Of a stretch of DNA of 9,123 nt, positions 6,936-9,123 are shown piece by piece. How positions within the stretch are numbered: the first letter of the stretch is position 1; each line of letters opens with the position of its first letter. The translations under genes were made by a program, and so were the position numbers. Source of the DNA: CAZNNH01 sp964574335 (GTDB lineage Bacteria; Acidobacteriota; Vicinamibacteria; Fen-336); contig CAZNNH010000219.1 in assembly GCA_964574335.1 (NCBI GenBank), forward strand, positions 1 to 9,123, given 5' to 3'. Under the pieces are notes generated by a model, which was given only the letters and a program-made list of their open reading frames with translations, ran no database searches and had not been told where the DNA came from.

Positions 6936-8363
6936 ATGGGGAACGTGGCGGCGCTCGAGGTGAACGATGCCGGCCTGCTGCTGGTGCGCGAGTCCGAGGC
7001 CGGCCGCGAGGTCGGGCCCTCGAGCCCCGGATACGCGCTGCTCGACGGGGACGAGCTTCGTCTCGGGGCCGCGGCCGAGCTCGGGGCGCGGCTGGCGCCG
7101 CGCTTCATCCACGACCGGTTCTGGGACCGGCTCGATACCGAGCCGCTGTCGCCGCCTTTCCCGAGCCACCTCACCCGTGCCGACCTGGTCTGCGCCCACC
7201 TGCGGTCGGTCCTGGAGGCCTCCGGGAAGGGGGCCCAGGAGCTGCTGCTGGCGGTGCCCGGCCGCTACGAGACCTCCCAGCTCGGCCTGCTGCTGGGGAT
7301 CGCCCGTGCCGCCTCTGTCCCGGTGCGGGGCCTGGTCGACGCCGCCGTGGCCGCCGCCGCCACCGTCCGACCGGAAGGGCGGGTCCTTCACCTAGACGTC
7401 CAGCTTCACCGCAGCGTGCTCACCGAGATCGAGGCCGGCGACGAGCTCACCCGGCTGCGGGTCGAGGTGGCGGACGGTGTCGGCCTGGTCTCGCTTCGAG
7501 ACGCCTGGGCTAAGGGGATCGCCGACGCGTTCGTGCGCCGGACCCGCTTCGACCCCCTGCACGACGCGGCAACGGAGCAACGGCTCTTCGGCGGCCTGTC
7601 CGGCTGGCTCCAGGCGCTGCGCGCCACCGACACCACGGTGGTGGTGATGGAGGGGGGCGGTCAGAGGCGCTCGATCGAGCTGACCCGGGAGGCCGTGCTG
7701 TCGCTGGCGGCGTCGAGCTACGAGAGGCTGGCCCAACTGGTCGGCCGCTCGAAGCGGGTGGACCGGCCGGCCACGCTGCTGCTGTCGCACCGGACCGGAG
7801 ACCTGCCGGCGCTACGGCCCCGCCTCTCCGGCTTCCGCGGCATGCCGCTCGCGGTCTTGCCACCTGGGGCGAGCGCGGCCGGCGCGCTGGCCCACCGCGA
7901 CCAGATCCGGGCCGAGGGCGACGCCTTGCCCTTCGTGACCCGTCTGCGTTCCCCGGGCGGCGCGGCGCTCCTCCCTCCGGCCTCGGGGCGCCCGAGCGGC
8001 GGGGCCTCGGCCCGCCCCGCCTCGTCGCCGCGTCGGGAGGGACAGGCGCCGACCCACATCTTGTTTGCGGGGCAGGCGTTCCCGATCACCAGCCAGCCGT
8101 TCACGCTGGGCGTGGCGGCGCCGCCCGGCGAGGCGGGCCTCCGGCTGGAAGGGGAGACGGCCGGGGTCTCGCGCCGCCACTGCTCGATAAGGCGGGAGGA
8201 CCCGCAGGTGCTCCTCGAGGACCACAGCACCTACGGCTCGTTCCTCAACGGCGAGCGGGTGGTGGGTCAAGCGGTGCTGCTGGCCGGCGACCGGCTCCGG
8301 CTCGGGAGCCCCGGCGTCGAGATCGACCTGATCCGGCTGGTGGGAGCGAATGGCCAGACGTAG
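6936..8363 (+). CDS. Hsp70/actin-like pseudo-ATPase fused to a C-terminal FHA domain
   Basis: A 475-residue protein with no signal peptide or membrane helix, so probably cytoplasmic. The first ~335 residues follow the plan of the Hsp70/actin ATPase fold: an N-terminal strand pair (VAALEVNDAGLLLV), then LLLAVPGRYE, LLGIARAASVPV, GLVDAAVAAAA, resembling the Hsp70 segment around VPA and EPxAAA. Next come a strand (VLHLDVQLHRSVLTEIE) where Hsp70 has its second phosphate loop and a helical part. The DLGTTNS-type and DxGGGT-type loops are not conserved, so ATP hydrolysis is doubtful. A Pro/Gly/Ala-rich linker (about 340-370) leads to an FHA domain at about 373-468, with S412-R-R-H415, TYGSFLNG (432-439) and a GDRLRLG strand. 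The usual GR arginine is replaced by Val393. FHA domains bind phosphothreonine peptides, and the operon's kinase could supply the ligand. An upstream in-frame TAG at 6927 leaves the ATG at 6936 as the first start; AGAGAG just before it is a weak ribosome site. The 3' end overlaps the next gene by 14 bp. Confidence 0.82.
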   Translation: MGNVAALEVNDAGLLLVRESEAGREVGPSSPGYALLDGDELRLGAAAELGARLAPRFIHDRFWDRLDTEPLSPPFPSHLTRADLVCAHLRSVLEASGKGAQELLLAVPGRYETSQLGLLLGIARAASVPVRGLVDAAVAAAATVRPEGRVLHLDVQLHRSVLTEIEAGDELTRLRVEVADGVGLVSLRDAWAKGIADAFVRRTRFDPLHDAATEQRLFGGLSGWLQALRATDTTVVVMEGGGQRRSIELTREAVLSLAASSYERLAQLVGRSKRVDRPATLLLSHRTGDLPALRPRLSGFRGMPLAVLPPGASAAGALAHRDQIRAEGDALPFVTRLRSPGGAALLPPASGRPSGGASARPASSPRREGQAPTHILFAGQAFPITSQPFTLGVAAPPGEAGLRLEGETAGVSRRHCSIRREDPQVLLEDHSTYGSFLNGERVVGQAVLLAGDRLRLGSPGVEIDLIRLVGANGQT

Positions 8364-9123
8364 CGTCAACGTCTTCAGCATGTCCTTCCTCGACGCGATC
8401 ACCTGCGGCTTCGGGGCGGTGGTGCTCGTCTTCATGTTGATCAACGCCTCCTCCCGCCGGAGCTCGGCCCGAATGACCGGCGAGCTGCGCGCGGAGGTCG
8501 ACAGGCTCGAGAGCGAGGTGCTCGAGGGCCAGGCGAACCTGGTGGAGCTGCGCAACTCCCTGCGTCGCACCGAGGAGGAGCGCCTCGCGGCGCAGGGACT
8601 CTCGCGGCAGGTGCTGGAGAGCCTCGAGAGGGTGAAGCAGGAGCTGGCCACCTACCAGGCGGACCGTCTCGCCCGCCGAGAGCACATCAACCGGCTCCAG
8701 GCCGACCTGCGGTCGCTCGAGCAGGACGCCCGAAGGCTCTCGGCCCAGGCCCCCAGCCGCGAGATGCCCGGCGACAAGGTCCGCAGCTTTGTTGGCGACG
8801 GCGACCGTCAATACCTGACCGGTCTCAAGGTGGGAGGCGACCGGATCCTGGTGCTGGTCGACGCCTCGGCCAGCATGCTCGACGAGACGATCGTCAACAT
8901 CGTCCGCCGGCGTCACCTGGACGACGCCACCAAGATCCGCTCCGGCAAGTGGCAGCAGGCGGTGGCCGCGGCCGACTGGCTCACCACCCAGATGCCGCGC
9001 AGCAGCCACTTCCAGATCCTCACCTTCAACACCCGGGCCGAGCCGGTGATCGCCGGCAGCCAGGGCACCTGGCTCGACGCCGGCGATCGGAAGACCCTCG
9101 ACAAGGCCGTTGCCAGCCTGCGC
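8350..9123 (+). CDS. Membrane-anchored coiled-coil protein with von Willebrand A domain (3' truncated)
   Basis: The ATG at 8350 lies inside the end of the preceding gene, with GGGAG just upstream. The frame stays open for 258 codons to the window edge. Residues 1-11 contain R3 and R4. A single hydrophobic helix follows, at about 12-32 (FLDAITCGFGAVVLVFMLI), with Asp15 at its N-terminal edge. Residues about 40-132 are a long charged coiled coil. The vWA domain begins near residue 160 with RILVLVDASASM; D171-A-S173-A-S175 is an intact DxSxS MIDAS metal site. It continues through WQQAVAAADWL and FQILTFNT, and is cut off before the later MIDAS residues. An N-terminal single-pass helix bearing Asp, followed by a long stalk, is the architecture of ExbD/TolR/MotB/ZorB partners, so I infer it may pair with the channel subunit encoded at 6055. 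Topology is uncertain because Arg residues flank both ends of the helix (R3, R4 versus R36, R37, R41). The coiled-coil and vWA part may be periplasmic, as the analogy predicts, or cytoplasmic. Confidence 0.85.
   Translation, partial: MARRSVNVFSMSFLDAITCGFGAVVLVFMLINASSRRSSARMTGELRAEVDRLESEVLEGQANLVELRNSLRRTEEERLAAQGLSRQVLESLERVKQELATYQADRLARREHINRLQADLRSLEQDARRLSAQAPSREMPGDKVRSFVGDGDRQYLTGLKVGGDRILVLVDASASMLDETIVNIVRRRHLDDATKIRSGKWQQAVAAADWLTTQMPRSSHFQILTFNTRAEPVIAGSQGTWLDAGDRKTLDKAVASLR

Noticed and set aside
1..9123. Type VI secretion, Zorya defence or flagellar motor locus
   Set aside because: A kinase plus FHA, or a MotA-like subunit, hints at these, but there are no Tss components, no ZorB/ZorC/ZorD-type genes, no OmpA-type peptidoglycan-binding domain and no flagellar genes in the window.

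Overview
The window is a very GC-rich bacterial stretch (codon third positions almost all G or C). It is close to fully coding, with every gene on the + strand. Lipoprotein and periplasmic export signals, a TolQ/ExbB/MotA-type proton channel, and PEGA and FGE-like envelope domains point to a Gram-negative host. I would guess a high-GC Gammaproteobacterium, but that taxonomic call is inference from protein flavour and cannot be proved here. I see no tRNA, rRNA, CRISPR array, insertion sequence, internal promoter or rho-independent terminator.

Layout: (1) 1-150, the C-terminal 49 codons of an unidentified upstream gene. (2) 147-1394, a putative lipoprotein of unknown function, starting at a TTG that overlaps the previous stop. 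(3) 1417-3381, a membrane-anchored Hanks-type Ser/Thr protein kinase with a helical and PEGA-like ectodomain. (4) 3378-5810, a protein with a degenerate FHA-like head, one membrane segment, five PEGA-type repeats and a C-terminal FGE/SUMF1-like domain without the catalytic cysteines. (5) 5814-6041, a small exported protein. (6) 6055-6852, a TolQ/ExbB/MotA-family channel subunit. (7) 6936-8363, an Hsp70/actin-like pseudo-ATPase fused to an FHA domain. (8) 8350 to beyond the window end, a membrane-anchored coiled-coil plus von Willebrand A (vWA) protein, truncated at 258 codons.

The genes overlap or are tightly packed (4-bp overlaps at 147-150 and 3378-3381, a 14-bp overlap at 8350-8363, and gaps of 22, 3, 13 and 83 bp), so they look like one transcription unit that begins upstream and continues downstream. 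My working model, which is inference, is an envelope-spanning, phosphorylation-controlled machine. The kinase would signal to the FHA modules in the cytoplasm. PEGA and FGE-like domains and the lipoprotein would form the periplasmic and outer-membrane side. The channel subunit, possibly paired with the vWA protein through an aspartate at the edge of its membrane helix, would supply proton-motive energy. I recognise the individual families but know of no experimentally assigned function for this combination.
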